From the NCBI GenBank assembly GCA_015520105.1, contig WAQT01000059.1, positions 1-57,683 of the forward strand: a stretch of DNA of 57,683 nucleotides. The letters are read 5' to 3'. The translations under genes and the position numbers were made by a program. Shown here piece after piece: positions 1 to 8,875 of the stretch. The DNA is from Candidatus Aenigmatarchaeota archaeon (GTDB taxonomy: Archaea > Aenigmatarchaeota > Aenigmatarchaeia > QMZP01). Below the pieces are notes generated by a model, which made no database searches, was not told the DNA's origin, and saw only the letters and a program-made list of their open reading frames with translations. Within the stretch, counting starts at the first letter, position 1, and every line of letters begins with the position of its first letter.

Positions 1-2349
1 GGCGTATATAACGAACTGGAGGTTAGCGCTATGGTGGTTGAGGATACATCAAAGAAAGATTCCTATTTGCTTCCCGAGCTTAACGTGGCCTCTCCCCCTC
101 CGCCTCCTGTTCCCAAGGGGGAGATATGGATCGATAACGCGGAGGTCTATCCTTCCGGCATCAATGTGGGCGAGTCCGCGACGCTGTCCGCCGACATACG
201 TTGCATGGGAGAGGAAAGCGCGTACTGCGGGAACATCACTGCCGCCGCGCGGTTGGGGACGGACACCCTTCCTGAAGGGAGCGGGGATCTCTACGCTGAC
301 GCGAATCCCAAGGATTCAGGGAACTTCTCCTGCCTGGGGAATATGGCGTATGGGGACTCCTGCCATGTCCAGTGGACGCTCACAGGAACTGTTGCGAACA
401 CATACACAAACCTCAACGTGCTTGCGGAGTCGGACAATCCTGACGTTGATAGCAATTATTCTGACAGTAGAGTGCTTGATGTCCAGAATCCCGAATTTCA
501 GCAGACCCCTAAACTGGTTATCGGCGCTATGAATAACCTTTCCAATGAACTCGGAACCCCCTTCAGCGTGTCCGCAACCGTCTACTGCTATTACGGTGAG
601 TGCGGGAGCGTGAGCGCTTGGCTTGAGTACAGGAGGCAGGGAGGCCAGTGGGAAACTATGGAAGCGTCCGGCCCCATCTCCACAGAACAGAACACCCAGA
701 GCTTTTCTCTTGCCGAGGGAGAAAGCAGAACATTGTCATGGAATGTGAACTCGTCCGAGACAGGGAGCTATGAGATAAGGGTGGTCGCGGACGCGGCAAG
801 CGGGGACGTGTCCGACTCCGACATGGTATTCGGAGCAGAGATATACCTCAGCTCGAACATAGAGATAGAGATTCTCTCTCCGGCAGCGCACTCGATATTT
901 TCAAGAGGAGAAGAAATCCTTCTGAAGGCGAGGGTAACGGACAACGGCGAGCCGAAGCCGGGGATGGGCGTCATGGTTTCCTCGCTGTTATTTGGTCAGG
1001 CGCTGCTGGACGATAACGGAGACGGAACGTACTCGTCCACGGTCTCGGCCGGGAGAGATGACGCGGACGGAAGCTATGTCCTGACGTTCTCCGCGCAGGA
1101 CAAGGAGAAGATGGTTGAGATTAACATAGACTCCTCGCTCGGGGTTCAGCTCTCGACAGACAGGCAGGAATACGAACTCTCGGACACGGTCTCCCTGTCC
1201 GGAAGCGTGAGCAGGAAAGGTTCCGGGGCGCAGGCAACCGTTGAGCTGAGCATGGAATGCGGAGGATGGTCTGAGAACATTGGCAGCGTGAACACGGATT
1301 CCGGAGGCAGCTTCTCCTATACCTTTCCCCTCTCCGATATAGTGCCCTCCGGAACATGCGCGGTGATAGCGGACGCCTCCGACAGCAACGGAAACTCTGG
1401 CAGGGGCGTCGCTCAGATAACTGTGCGGAAGTCGGAGTTTGACATATACGTTGTCAAAATCCTTTCACCAGTGAGCGGTCAGACGTTCCTGGAGGGGGAA
1501 AGTTTCGGAATAGAGGCGAGGGTTATGGATGGAGCAACCCCCCTCGAGGGATCGGAGGTCACGTGCACGTTCCAGGGAAAGGAGGTAACGCTCTCGGAGG
1601 AAGGGAACGGTGATTATTTCCTGAATACGTCATTGAATACACTCAGCGGTTCGGTCATTAAACCCGGGGAATACAACCACACGCTCTCCTGCATCGCAAG
1701 GAAGGGGGAGTTCTTCGGAAGGGGTTTCACCAGCGTGAGGATAAAGCCGAAACTCCTTGTATCCCTTATCCAGCCGAAGGGGAACGTGACAGAAACCGGA
1801 AAGAGCGTGCATTTCGTGGTGAGCGCCTTCTATTCGGACGGCATCCCGCTCGAGAACGGAAGCGTTGCGCTTGAGGTGAACGGCGAGGATATCATGCTCA
1901 ACAGCACGGGGAAGGGAATATACGAAGGAGACTATACGTTCAGGTCTTCCGGAGACAACCTTCTCAGCTTTGTGGCAAGGGATAATGAAGGTTACATGAA
2001 TGTCTATCAGGCAACCATATCCTCCATAGCAATGGTAGGAGTGAACTGGCCCGGCATAGGCATGATAATCGCAGGCCTCTCGGTTCTTCTCTCCATCGGC
2101 GCGATGAAGAAGGAGATGAAGAAGAAACAACCTGACAGGGCCTCCCTTCTGAAGGACAGAATAAAGGACCTCCAGAACGAGAAGAAGGCAGTGGAGAAGG
2201 CGAAGGAAGACGCGGAGATGGAATATTACCAGAGGAAGATAAACGAGAACGAGTTCAGGAGGATGATGGAGGAATACGAGAGGGAGCTTCTGGAGATAAA
2301 GGCAAGGATAAAGGAGTTCGAGTCCGAACTCAAATCTGCAAAGAAGTGA
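1..2349 (+). CDS. Surface protein with Ig-like domains, one membrane anchor and a coiled-coil tail (5' partial)
   Basis: The frame is open from base 1, so the true start lies before the window; an internal ATG is at 31. Most of the protein consists of beta-rich, Gly/Ser-rich segments of about 90-110 residues that look like tandem Ig/CARDB-type domains, with paired Cys residues. A Pro-rich stretch lies near the visible N terminus. Counted from the ATG at 31, one hydrophobic helix lies at about residues 669-691. After it comes an 80-residue Lys/Glu-rich tail with coiled-coil character. The layout implies a large outer domain anchored in the membrane with a cytoplasmic coiled coil. The function is not known; adhesion or cell-envelope structure is a guess from architecture. 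Confidence 0.75.
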   Translation, partial: GVYNELEVSAMVVEDTSKKDSYLLPELNVASPPPPPVPKGEIWIDNAEVYPSGINVGESATLSADIRCMGEESAYCGNITAAARLGTDTLPEGSGDLYADANPKDSGNFSCLGNMAYGDSCHVQWTLTGTVANTYTNLNVLAESDNPDVDSNYSDSRVLDVQNPEFQQTPKLVIGAMNNLSNELGTPFSVSATVYCYYGECGSVSAWLEYRRQGGQWETMEASGPISTEQNTQSFSLAEGESRTLSWNVNSSETGSYEIRVVADAASGDVSDSDMVFGAEIYLSSNIEIEILSPAAHSIFSRGEEILLKARVTDNGEPKPGMGVMVSSLLFGQALLDDNGDGTYSSTVSAGRDDADGSYVLTFSAQDKEKMVEINIDSSLGVQLSTDRQEYELSDTVSLSGSVSRKGSGAQATVELSMECGGWSENIGSVNTDSGGSFSYTFPLSDIVPSGTCAVIADASDSNGNSGRGVAQITVRKSEFDIYVVKILSPVSGQTFLEGESFGIEARVMDGATPLEGSEVTCTFQGKEVTLSEEGNGDYFLNTSLNTLSGSVIKPGEYNHTLSCIARKGEFFGRGFTSVRIKPKLLVSLIQPKGNVTETGKSVHFVVSAFYSDGIPLENGSVALEVNGEDIMLNSTGKGIYEGDYTFRSSGDNLLSFVARDNEGYMNVYQATISSIAMVGVNWPGIGMIIAGLSVLLSIGAMKKEMKKKQPDRASLLKDRIKDLQNEKKAVEKAKEDAEMEYYQRKINENEFRRMMEEYERELLEIKARIKEFESELKSAKK

Positions 2350-2392
2350 TAGTTTTATTAGAAACAGCAGACAAATATTCCATAGGGATGGC

Positions 2393-3064
2393 ATGAGGGT
2401 TCCAACAGGAATACCGGGGCTTGACGAGCTTATAGAGGGAGGAATAGAGGAAGGAACCACGAACCTGATCACAGGAAAGACAGGAACGTGCAAATCCATA
2501 TTCTGCATGCAGTTTCTCTACAACGGCATAATGAAGCACAGGCAGAAGGGCCTCTACATAACCACTGAAGAGACAGCAACAAACATAAAGAGGCAGGCTG
2601 CGAGGTTCGGGTGGGACTTCGAGACCCTTGAAAAGAAGGGATGGCTGATAATCCTTGAGTTCCAGCCGTTCGACGTGCAGACGCTCACAACGAAGATGGT
2701 AGAGGCGGTGAACAAGATAGACGCGAAAAGGATTGTGATAGACTCCGTTAGCATGCTCGAACTCTACATACACGACACATTCGAGATAAGGAAGGGTCTG
2801 TTCAAGGTGGTGCAGAAGATAAGGGACATGGGAAAGGTCGGACTGTTCACGTCTGAAGTTCAGGAGGAAAGCAACAACCTGTCGAGATTCGGCCTGATAG
2901 AGTTTATGGTGGACGGCGTCATAGTCCTGCAGTACATGGGGCTTGCGAAGTACAAGAGGAGTCTCATGGTCAGGAAGATGAGGATGACCAACCACTCGTC
3001 CAACATACACCCCTTTGAGATAGGAAATGACGGGATGAGGGTATTGCCCATAAGAGGCGGATAA
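2393..3064 (+). CDS. Single-domain KaiC-like RecA-family ATPase
   Basis: A 223-residue protein that opens with the KaiC-family signature (PTGIPGLDELI) and has a P-loop at residues 28-35 reading GKTGTCKS. The Walker B region is KRIVIDSVSML near residue 115. The family includes many archaeal single-domain KaiC/GvpD-like ATPases of uncertain role, often linked to signalling or motility. An oddity is Cys at the Gly just before the P-loop Lys, where GTGKS/T is usual. A T-rich TATA-like stretch lies near 2351. No kinase partner or clock gene is adjacent, so the target cannot be named. Confidence 0.85.
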   Translation: MRVPTGIPGLDELIEGGIEEGTTNLITGKTGTCKSIFCMQFLYNGIMKHRQKGLYITTEETATNIKRQAARFGWDFETLEKKGWLIILEFQPFDVQTLTTKMVEAVNKIDAKRIVIDSVSMLELYIHDTFEIRKGLFKVVQKIRDMGKVGLFTSEVQEESNNLSRFGLIEFMVDGVIVLQYMGLAKYKRSLMVRKMRMTNHSSNIHPFEIGNDGMRVLPIRGG

Positions 3065-3133
3065 CACCGGAATACCGGAATCCTCCTCCCGAAAACGTTT
3101 TATTGCAGAAAGGAAAAGAATCATGGGATAGGA

Positions 3134-4330
3134 ATGTCTATGTTTTCTCATTCCCGGCTCCTGACGTTCGAGCAGTGCGGTCTCAGATACAAATTCAGGT
3201 ACATAGACAAGCTTGAGACAGAGGTTGAGAGGAGCGTGGAGGCGTTTCTCGGTTCCATGGTTCACGAAACGCTCGAGAAGCTTTACAAAGACCTGATGTT
3301 CCAGAAGCTCAACACCGAGGAGGAGATTCTGGAATGGTACAACGAGAGATGGAGGAAGATGTGGAATGACGGTATACTGATAGTGAGGAACGAATACGGG
3401 CCCGAGAATTACAGGATGATGGGAGAAAGATTCATCCGGGACTACTACAGGAGGTATCATCCCTTCGACAGACCGAGAACAATAGGTCTGGAGATTCCGG
3501 TGAAGATAAGACTGGACAATGAGGGAAGATATTTGATGAGGGGTTATATAGACAGGCTCGCCTATGCAGGAAACGGGGTGTACGAGATTCACGACTACAA
3601 GACGAACGGTTCCCTTCCCGTAAACGAGTATCTCGAGAAGGACAGGCAGCTCGCACTGTACGCAATAGCTGTGAAGCAGAACTACAGCGATGCGAAGAGA
3701 GTGAAGCTGGTGTGGCATTTCCTCGCGCACGACAAGGAAATTGTTATGGAGAAGAGCGACGAGCAGCTTGAGAAGCTCAGGAAAGAGACGATAGAGCTGA
3801 TAGACAGGATAAACTCTGCTAAGGAATTCAGGCCGAGGGAATCCGCGATATGCGACTGGTGCGAGTTCAGGTCTCACTGCCCCCTATGGTCGCACATAAG
3901 CAGGGTTGAGAATCTTGAACCGAACGAGTATCTGAACGACCCCGGAGTAAAGCTTGTTAACAGGTACGCTGAACTTGTGGTAAAGAAGAAGGAGCTCACG
4001 GACGAGATAGAGAAGGTCAGGGAGGCGATAGTGAAATTCTCGGACAGGACAGGAAGCAGCGTGATAGCAGGCTCAGACGTCGTGGTGAAGGTCTGGAAGG
4101 GCGAGAGGATAAAGCTTCCCGGAAAGAATGAGAGTGAGAGAGTTGCCGTGGAGGAGATACTCAGGGATGCCGGCCTCCTTGAGGAATTCTCCACAATAGA
4201 CGCGTACGGCCTGTCAAGAGCGATATCCTCTGGAATGGTTCCGGAAGATGTGGTGAAGAGGCTGGAGAGGTTCGTGTCCCGTGAAAGGATAGAGAGACTC
4301 TACCTGAGAGACGTTCAGAAGGAAGAGTAG
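3134..4330 (+). CDS. PD-(D/E)XK nuclease, RecB/Cas4-like, with probable Fe-S cluster
   Basis: A 398-residue protein with the order typical of the PDDEXK_1 (RecB/Cas4/AddB) superfamily. A Cys near residue 15 (FEQCGLRYKF) is followed by the motif GSMVHETLEKL, a Glu in GLEIPVKIRL, the catalytic IHDYKTN and the QLALYA helix. A CDWCEFRSHC cluster sits near residue 243-252. The early Cys plus CX2CX5C is the pattern that holds a 4Fe-4S cluster in AddB and Cas4. The C-terminal ~140 residues are helical and not recognised. No CRISPR array or cas gene is visible, so a repair role is more likely than adaptation. Start may be ATG 3134 or 3140. Confidence 0.88.
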   Translation: MSMFSHSRLLTFEQCGLRYKFRYIDKLETEVERSVEAFLGSMVHETLEKLYKDLMFQKLNTEEEILEWYNERWRKMWNDGILIVRNEYGPENYRMMGERFIRDYYRRYHPFDRPRTIGLEIPVKIRLDNEGRYLMRGYIDRLAYAGNGVYEIHDYKTNGSLPVNEYLEKDRQLALYAIAVKQNYSDAKRVKLVWHFLAHDKEIVMEKSDEQLEKLRKETIELIDRINSAKEFRPRESAICDWCEFRSHCPLWSHISRVENLEPNEYLNDPGVKLVNRYAELVVKKKELTDEIEKVREAIVKFSDRTGSSVIAGSDVVVKVWKGERIKLPGKNESERVAVEEILRDAGLLEEFSTIDAYGLSRAISSGMVPEDVVKRLERFVSRERIERLYLRDVQKEE

Positions 4331-4419
4331 CGGTTTTTGCGGTCTATAGAAGGGTCCTGATACCAATTGGGAGAAAAAATACGGCAAACAATATGCGATA
4401 TTTATCAGCCCCAGCGTGT

Positions 4420-4725
4420 TCAGAAGAACTTCAGGCCTTCCGCGGCATCGTCCTCGCTGCTGTTTTGAGTGTTTGACGTGTTCTGGTAGTTGTAGGGGTT
4501 CGGGGCCTGCGTGGCAGTCTGCGCAGGAGCAAAGGAAGCGGTCTGGACGTGGGGTTGTTTCTTCCTGCTGTTCAGGTCGTCCACAACGAGCCGGGAGAAC
4601 CTCTCGCTGCACGCCCTGCAGGTGTATATCGCCTTGAGAAGTATGCTTGCGGGCTCGGAAGATATGAGCTGCACAAGCTCCTCGTCCGAGAGATAGGAAC
4701 CGCCGCCGCACTTCGGGCATTCCAT
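4420..4725 (-). CDS. Small zinc-ribbon protein
   Basis: A 101-residue protein with CPKCGG at the N terminus and CRAC near residue 36, which together form a probable treble-clef or zinc-ribbon site. The last ~45 residues are Gln/Asn/Ser/Thr/Ala-rich and probably disordered. On the minus strand a TATA-like TTTTAAATTC lies about 27 bp before the ATG, which supports an independent leaderless transcript. It converges with the nuclease gene upstream in the window. The family is not recognised. Confidence 0.7.
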   Translation of the reverse strand: MECPKCGGGSYLSDEELVQLISSEPASILLKAIYTCRACSERFSRLVVDDLNSRKKQPHVQTASFAPAQTATQAPNPYNYQNTSNTQNSSEDDAAEGLKFF

Positions 4726-4771
4726 GCTAATATTTGGGTTTCAAAGAATTTAAAAGGATTTGGGATCCACA

Positions 4772-5929
4772 CTACCTGTAGTTGAAATTTCCGTGCGCGG
4801 TCTCCAGACGGACCTTGTTTTTTCCTCTGGCCCTTCTGCACTCGCCTATTCTTGACGCTTCTATACAGAAATCCTCCTTGACGTATTCTGTTATCTCCGA
4901 AGAAGCGGCCGGGTCGGCGTATATCTCTGCTCCTGTTCCCATATTGAAATCAATGTACATCTCCCTCCATGGGACGTTTCCGTGCTCCTGAATAAGCCCG
5001 AATATTGCAGGCGGCTCTGGAAGATTATCCTTCACGTAATGTATGCCTCTGCCCACCCTCAGGCATTTGGTGTGACCTCCTCCTGTGTTGAAGACGATGC
5101 CGTGAACAGCATCTCCGAATGTTTCGATTATTCCTTTGAATACAGGCGCGAATATTCTTGTAGGCCTTGTCAGTTCCTCGCCCACTGTTCCTTCAATATC
5201 ATCAACACGGTCTGTCGGAGAGAACGGGCCGTAGTATTCCTTTCCCGGTTCCCTTATCTCAGGATACTTCTCGCCAAACTCCGGTTTCATGAGACAGTGT
5301 CTTGCAAGAGTAAGCCCGTTGCTCATGATTGCGCCGGCGGGTTTCCTCTCGTATATTGCCTGTCCGCCGCTTTCAATCCCGATGATGACGTCTCCCGGTC
5401 GGACATCATCTCCGGTGATAACCGAATCCAGCCTGTATCTGGCATAGATTGCACCGGAGACATCGAATGTTTTTAGCTGGTCCGGGAGGTCGGCAGTCTC
5501 GCCTCCTGCAAATCTTATGTTGATTCCGTAATCATTCATCATGTCAAAGAGTTCTTTCCACTCTTCCGCAAGTATCTCGAGAACATCCTTCTTGGGAACG
5601 TGCAGTCCGTTTATCGCAACATAATCTACAAAGCTGCCTGATACAGGCACGCCGACAGCGAATGAGTCTCCGATGTTCATTGCCAGGGTGTCCTGAGCCA
5701 CTCCTCTGAAGGCCTCTATGTCCCCGGTCTCTTTCCAGTTCAGGTAGTTCTGGACAGGTTTGCTTCCGGCTCCGTCGGAATGATGCACGAATCCGTATCC
5801 CGGCATGCCCGGCTCGGGATGAATGTCGCAGAAGGCATGCTCATAAAGTCCTGAAACAGCCTCCTTGAATGCTTCTATGCCGGACTTGTGGACGTCAACT
5901 CCCAGGTCACCGTATCTCGACCTTGACAT
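4772..5929 (-). CDS. purM: PurM-like protein (phosphoribosylformylglycinamidine cyclo-ligase / AIR synthase)
   Basis: A 385-residue protein with the PurM fold signatures. It has an N-terminal SRYGDLGVDVHK segment, HHSDGAGSK, a DTLAMNIGDSFAVG region matching the family's metal/ATP site, the AGGETADLPDQ motif, and a C-terminal domain with FNTGGGHTKC. AIR synthase closes formylglycinamidine ribonucleotide to aminoimidazole ribonucleotide in purine synthesis. No other pur gene is in the window. The sequence is somewhat divergent and longer than the ~345 residues usual in bacteria, so a paralogue with another substrate is possible. A TATA-like CTTATTAAAA lies ~30 bp upstream. Confidence 0.82.
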   Translation of the reverse strand: MSRSRYGDLGVDVHKSGIEAFKEAVSGLYEHAFCDIHPEPGMPGYGFVHHSDGAGSKPVQNYLNWKETGDIEAFRGVAQDTLAMNIGDSFAVGVPVSGSFVDYVAINGLHVPKKDVLEILAEEWKELFDMMNDYGINIRFAGGETADLPDQLKTFDVSGAIYARYRLDSVITGDDVRPGDVIIGIESGGQAIYERKPAGAIMSNGLTLARHCLMKPEFGEKYPEIREPGKEYYGPFSPTDRVDDIEGTVGEELTRPTRIFAPVFKGIIETFGDAVHGIVFNTGGGHTKCLRVGRGIHYVKDNLPEPPAIFGLIQEHGNVPWREMYIDFNMGTGAEIYADPAASSEITEYVKEDFCIEASRIGECRRARGKNKVRLETAHGNFNYR

Positions 5930-5997
5930 AAACCTCGGTTATCTATTGACAGAAAGATTTTAATAAGGAACTTTTCATGTTAAGAAGAAATACTTGA

Positions 5998-6225
5998 TTA
6001 CTGCTTCTCCTTCTCAATCACTGTATAGCCGCACTTTCCGCAGTACTCCCTGTTTCTGTGCTGCGAGAGCCATGTTCCATCCCCGCATCTCGGGCAGGGC
6101 TTCCTCTTCCTTTTCACGGAGTCTCCGCTGACCTCGTACATCTCGTGAGCCTTCACTGTGCTGTGCTTCTTTCCTGTCCTCTGCTTCTTCGGCTTCCTCT
6201 TCGCTTCCTTTCCTTTCTTGGCCAT
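5998..6225 (-). CDS. rps27ae: 30S ribosomal protein S27ae
   Basis: A 75-residue basic protein with a Lys/Arg-rich N terminus and a C-terminal zinc ribbon (CPRCGDG ... CGKCGY). This is the archaeal form of S27ae without the ubiquitin fusion. It follows S24e by 17 bp on the same strand, and the Rpo7-Spt4-S24e-S27ae order is common in archaea. It is probably the last gene of that operon. Confidence 0.95.
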   Translation of the reverse strand: MAKKGKEAKRKPKKQRTGKKHSTVKAHEMYEVSGDSVKRKRKPCPRCGDGTWLSQHRNREYCGKCGYTVIEKEKQ

Positions 6226-6242
6226 AATATATCACGTGCTGT

Positions 6243-6716
6243 TTATCCTTCCTTTTTCTCTTCCTTGCCTTCCTCCTGTGGTTGCTCCGAAGACGATGAA
6301 TCCCCGGTTCCGGACTCCTGCTCTCCCTGAGCATTCCCGGGCGTTTCTGCCTCTGTTTTCTCGCCCGCGTTTTTCTCTCCTGCTCCCTCAGAGGCTCCGG
6401 CTTCTGATTTCTCCGCCTCGGGCTTCTCCTCTTCCTTGGGCGGCTTTGTTCTTCTCTTCATCATTTCTGCCTTGTGCTTCGGCACGTCCTCCGGTTTCGC
6501 GTACACCCTTGCTTTTGCTTCGGAGAGGTTTCCTCCGGCCTTGGTGATTATCCTCTCTATCACTATCACGTCCTCCTTTGCCTTGAGGAGCTTCGAAAGC
6601 TCCTGAAGAAGGGAGTGCCTCGATGGAGTCGGGGCTCCGGGATGTTGTATTGAGAGGGAGACCTCTTCCCTGTTCATGAGAGGGTTCTTCTTCCTTGATA
6701 GAACATCGATTTTCAC
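6243..6716 (-). CDS. rps24e: 30S ribosomal protein S24e with long acidic tail
   Basis: The first ~95 residues match S24e (MKIDVLSRKKNPLMNREEV ... TPSRHSLLQ ... RIITKAGGNLSEAKARVY). After them comes a tail of about 60 residues made almost only of Glu, Lys, Ala, Ser, Gly and Gln. S24e is normally about 100 residues, so the tail is an extension and is probably disordered. The gene lies between Spt4 and S27ae in the transcription/translation cluster. Confidence 0.94.
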   Translation of the reverse strand: MKIDVLSRKKNPLMNREEVSLSIQHPGAPTPSRHSLLQELSKLLKAKEDVIVIERIITKAGGNLSEAKARVYAKPEDVPKHKAEMMKRRTKPPKEEEKPEAEKSEAGASEGAGEKNAGEKTEAETPGNAQGEQESGTGDSSSSEQPQEEGKEEKKEG

Positions 6717-6732
6717 ACAATCACCTTCTCAG

Positions 6733-6921
6733 CTATTTCACCCATATAGTGTATTTCCCCGGAACCGTTATTCCGAGAGTCTTTGCCACCTCGCTCTCCT
6801 TTGGGTCATTTATCACAATCACGCCCTTCCAGCTCCTTGAGAAACTGGACTGGCCGCACACAGGGCACTTGTTTCCTTCAACGAACCTTCTGCAGTTCCT
6901 GCACACCTTTCCCTTCACCAT
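6733..6921 (-). CDS. spt4: Transcription elongation factor Spt4 (RpoE'')
   Basis: A 62-residue protein with two zinc-binding pairs, CRNCRRF and CPVCGQSSF, and the WKGVIVINDPKES strand typical of Spt4. In archaea Spt4 partners Spt5 to clamp RNA polymerase during elongation. It starts four bases after the stop of Rpo7, so the two are probably cotranscribed and translationally coupled. Confidence 0.95.
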   Translation of the reverse strand: MVKGKVCRNCRRFVEGNKCPVCGQSSFSRSWKGVIVINDPKESEVAKTLGITVPGKYTIWVK

Positions 6922-6925
6922 GAAA

Positions 6926-7537
6926 TCACTTCTTCAGGTCTGACTTTTTCTCTTCCTGGGGCTGCTTGGCCTCTGTCTTCGGCTGGGACTTTGCTTTCTC
7001 CTTTGCCTTCTCTTTGTACCAGTGGATGCATCCAAGACCGGGCTGCCTTGTGGTTAAGCCTATCTTGTACTGGTTCTTTCCCATTGAAAGGGAGATAACC
7101 CTTGCGAGGACATCGTCTCCTTCCTTCATTGTCCTTTTCGTATCCCTTCCGAGGAAAACCCTGTTTTTCGCATCGTAAGAGACAAAATCGTCCATTATCT
7201 GGGAGACGTGAACCATGCCGTCTACAGGGCCTATCCTCACGAATACCCCGAACTCCGTGACGTCTATCACATAGCCCTTCGCGAGGTCATGAAGCTCCGG
7301 ATAGAACACAAGAAGCTCGAATTCCACAGGATAATGTATCGCTCCGTCTCCGGGAAGTATCTTACCCTCTCCTATCTCTCCCACGGACGTGACCGAGAGT
7401 ATCACTCCGAGATTCCGGTCTATCATTCCCTCCCACACGTCCTCGAGACTGGATTTGACAGCATCCTTGACGCTCATCCCGAACTTCGAGGGAGGAACCC
7501 TTACCCTGTCAGCAACAGTGAGTATCTTGTACATCAT
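6926..7537 (-). CDS. rpo7: RNA polymerase subunit Rpo7 (RpoE')
   Basis: A 203-residue protein with the Rpb7/Rpo7 N-terminal domain (MYKILTVADRVRVPP) and a C-terminal S1 OB fold (KGYVIDVTEFGVFVRIGPVDGMVHVSQI). With Rpo4 it forms the polymerase stalk. The last ~30 residues are a Lys/Gln/Glu-rich tail. Two ATGs are in tandem (7537, 7534); the second gives the usual MYKI start. It is the first gene of the Rpo7-Spt4-S24e-S27ae operon, with a TATA-like element at about 7565-7578 on the minus strand. Confidence 0.95.
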   Translation of the reverse strand: MMYKILTVADRVRVPPSKFGMSVKDAVKSSLEDVWEGMIDRNLGVILSVTSVGEIGEGKILPGDGAIHYPVEFELLVFYPELHDLAKGYVIDVTEFGVFVRIGPVDGMVHVSQIMDDFVSYDAKNRVFLGRDTKRTMKEGDDVLARVISLSMGKNQYKIGLTTRQPGLGCIHWYKEKAKEKAKSQPKTEAKQPQEEKKSDLKK

Positions 7538-7587
7538 TCCACAAGCTGAATATTGTTCACAAAGAGATATAAAATATTATGGGTGCT

Positions 7588-7603
7588 CTTTAAATATTTA
7601 AAG
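7588..7603 (+). promoter_or_regulatory. Palindromic TATA box of the cysteine desulfurase gene
   Basis: CTTTAAATATTTAAAG is a perfect 16-bp palindrome centred ~32 bp before the ATG at 7628. It fits an archaeal BoxA with a leaderless or near-leaderless start. A separate TATA-like element at about 7565-7578 faces the divergent rpo7 operon. Confidence 0.6.
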
Positions 7604-7627
7604 ACAATGTTTACAGAAGGCGGTTTC

Positions 7628-8830
7628 ATGGACGCGGAAAAGATAAGAGGCGATTTCCCAATTCTGCAGAGGAGAGTCGGAGGGAAACCAATCGTTTATT
7701 TTGACAATGCCTGCATGACGCTGAAGCCTGTCCATGTTATGGAGGCGATGAACAGATATTACATGGAGTTCAGCGCATGCGTGGGAAGGAGCGGTCACAG
7801 GCTGAGTTCCGAGGCTGAGGAGGCATGGGCGGAGTCGAGAAAGACTATAGGGAAGCACGTAGGCGCGAAAAAGAGCGAGGAGATAGTGTTCACGAGGAAC
7901 ACGACTGAGGGAATAAACATCGTGGCCCGCTGCCTCGGCCTACGGAAGGGAGATGTTGTGGTCACAAGCGACAGGGAGCACAACTCCAACCTAGTTCCAT
8001 GGCAGACTCTCTCTAAAGAAGGGGTGGAGCACAGGATATTCAAGGCAGGAGATTCTTTTGATATCGCGGAATTCGAAGAGGTTATGGACAGGAACGTTAA
8101 GCTGGTTTCGGTCGTGCATACCTCAAATCTCGACGGCGTCACACTTCCCCTGAAGGAGATAAGCAGGCTGGCCCATGATTATGGAGCTCTGGTTCTCGCG
8201 GACGGCGCGCAGGCTGTTCCCCACAAGGATGTGAACGTCCGGAAACTCGGCGTGGATTTCTATGCATTCTCCGGCCACAAGATGCTCGGTCCGACTGGGA
8301 CTGGGGCGCTTTACGGCAGGTATGAGCTTCTCGAGAGAATGGAGCCGCTTATCTCAGGAGGGGACACCGTGGAGTACAGCACATACAGTGGACATAAATT
8401 CCTCAAACCCCCCGAGAGGTTCGAGGCGGGCCTGCAGGACTATGCGGGAATGATAGGCTTCGCCGAGGCTGCGAGGTACCTCGACAGGGTCGGGAAGGAG
8501 AGAGTAGAGAAGCACGTGGTTTATCTCAACAGGATTATAACAGAGGGTCTGTCCGGGATTGACGGATTGAGGATTCTGGGACCCGAGGAGGCGGAGCAGC
8601 GCTCCGGGATATTCTCCTTCGTTCTTGAGGGAATGGGCTATCACGACGTGGCAATGCTTCTTGACAACAATGCAAACATAATGGTCAGGTCGGGACAGCA
8701 CTGCGTGCACTCGTGGTTCAGGGCGCACGGAATAGAGGGTTCTGTCAGGGCGTCCCTCTACCTCTATAACACCGAGGAAGAGGCTGAAAGCTTCGTGGAC
8801 GAGGTCCGGAAGATAGCGAAACTGAGGTAG
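7628..8830 (+). CDS. SufS/CsdA-type cysteine desulfurase
   Basis: A class-V aminotransferase-fold PLP enzyme of 400 residues from the chosen ATG. It has DNACMTLKP near the N terminus, the DREHNSNLVPW segment, ADGAQAVPHK, the PLP Lys in FSGHKMLGPTG and the catalytic-Cys loop RSGQHCVHSWF. This matches group-II (SufS-like) desulfurases, which take sulfur from cysteine for Fe-S clusters and thiolation. The frame is open to 7553, but the ATG at 7628 fits the TATA spacing and the family's N terminus. No sufBCD genes are adjacent. It may supply sulfur for the Fe-S and radical-SAM proteins in this window. Confidence 0.92.
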   Translation: MDAEKIRGDFPILQRRVGGKPIVYFDNACMTLKPVHVMEAMNRYYMEFSACVGRSGHRLSSEAEEAWAESRKTIGKHVGAKKSEEIVFTRNTTEGINIVARCLGLRKGDVVVTSDREHNSNLVPWQTLSKEGVEHRIFKAGDSFDIAEFEEVMDRNVKLVSVVHTSNLDGVTLPLKEISRLAHDYGALVLADGAQAVPHKDVNVRKLGVDFYAFSGHKMLGPTGTGALYGRYELLERMEPLISGGDTVEYSTYSGHKFLKPPERFEAGLQDYAGMIGFAEAARYLDRVGKERVEKHVVYLNRIITEGLSGIDGLRILGPEEAEQRSGIFSFVLEGMGYHDVAMLLDNNANIMVRSGQHCVHSWFRAHGIEGSVRASLYLYNTEEEAESFVDEVRKIAKLR

Positions 8831-8875
8831 GAACATTTTTATTGATGTTATGCAAAATAATGCACAGCGTTTAAA

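Noticed and set aside
3134..4330. Cas4 of a CRISPR system
   Set aside because: Fold and Fe-S Cys pattern fit, but no cas1/cas2 or array is near; described only as a RecB/Cas4-like nuclease.
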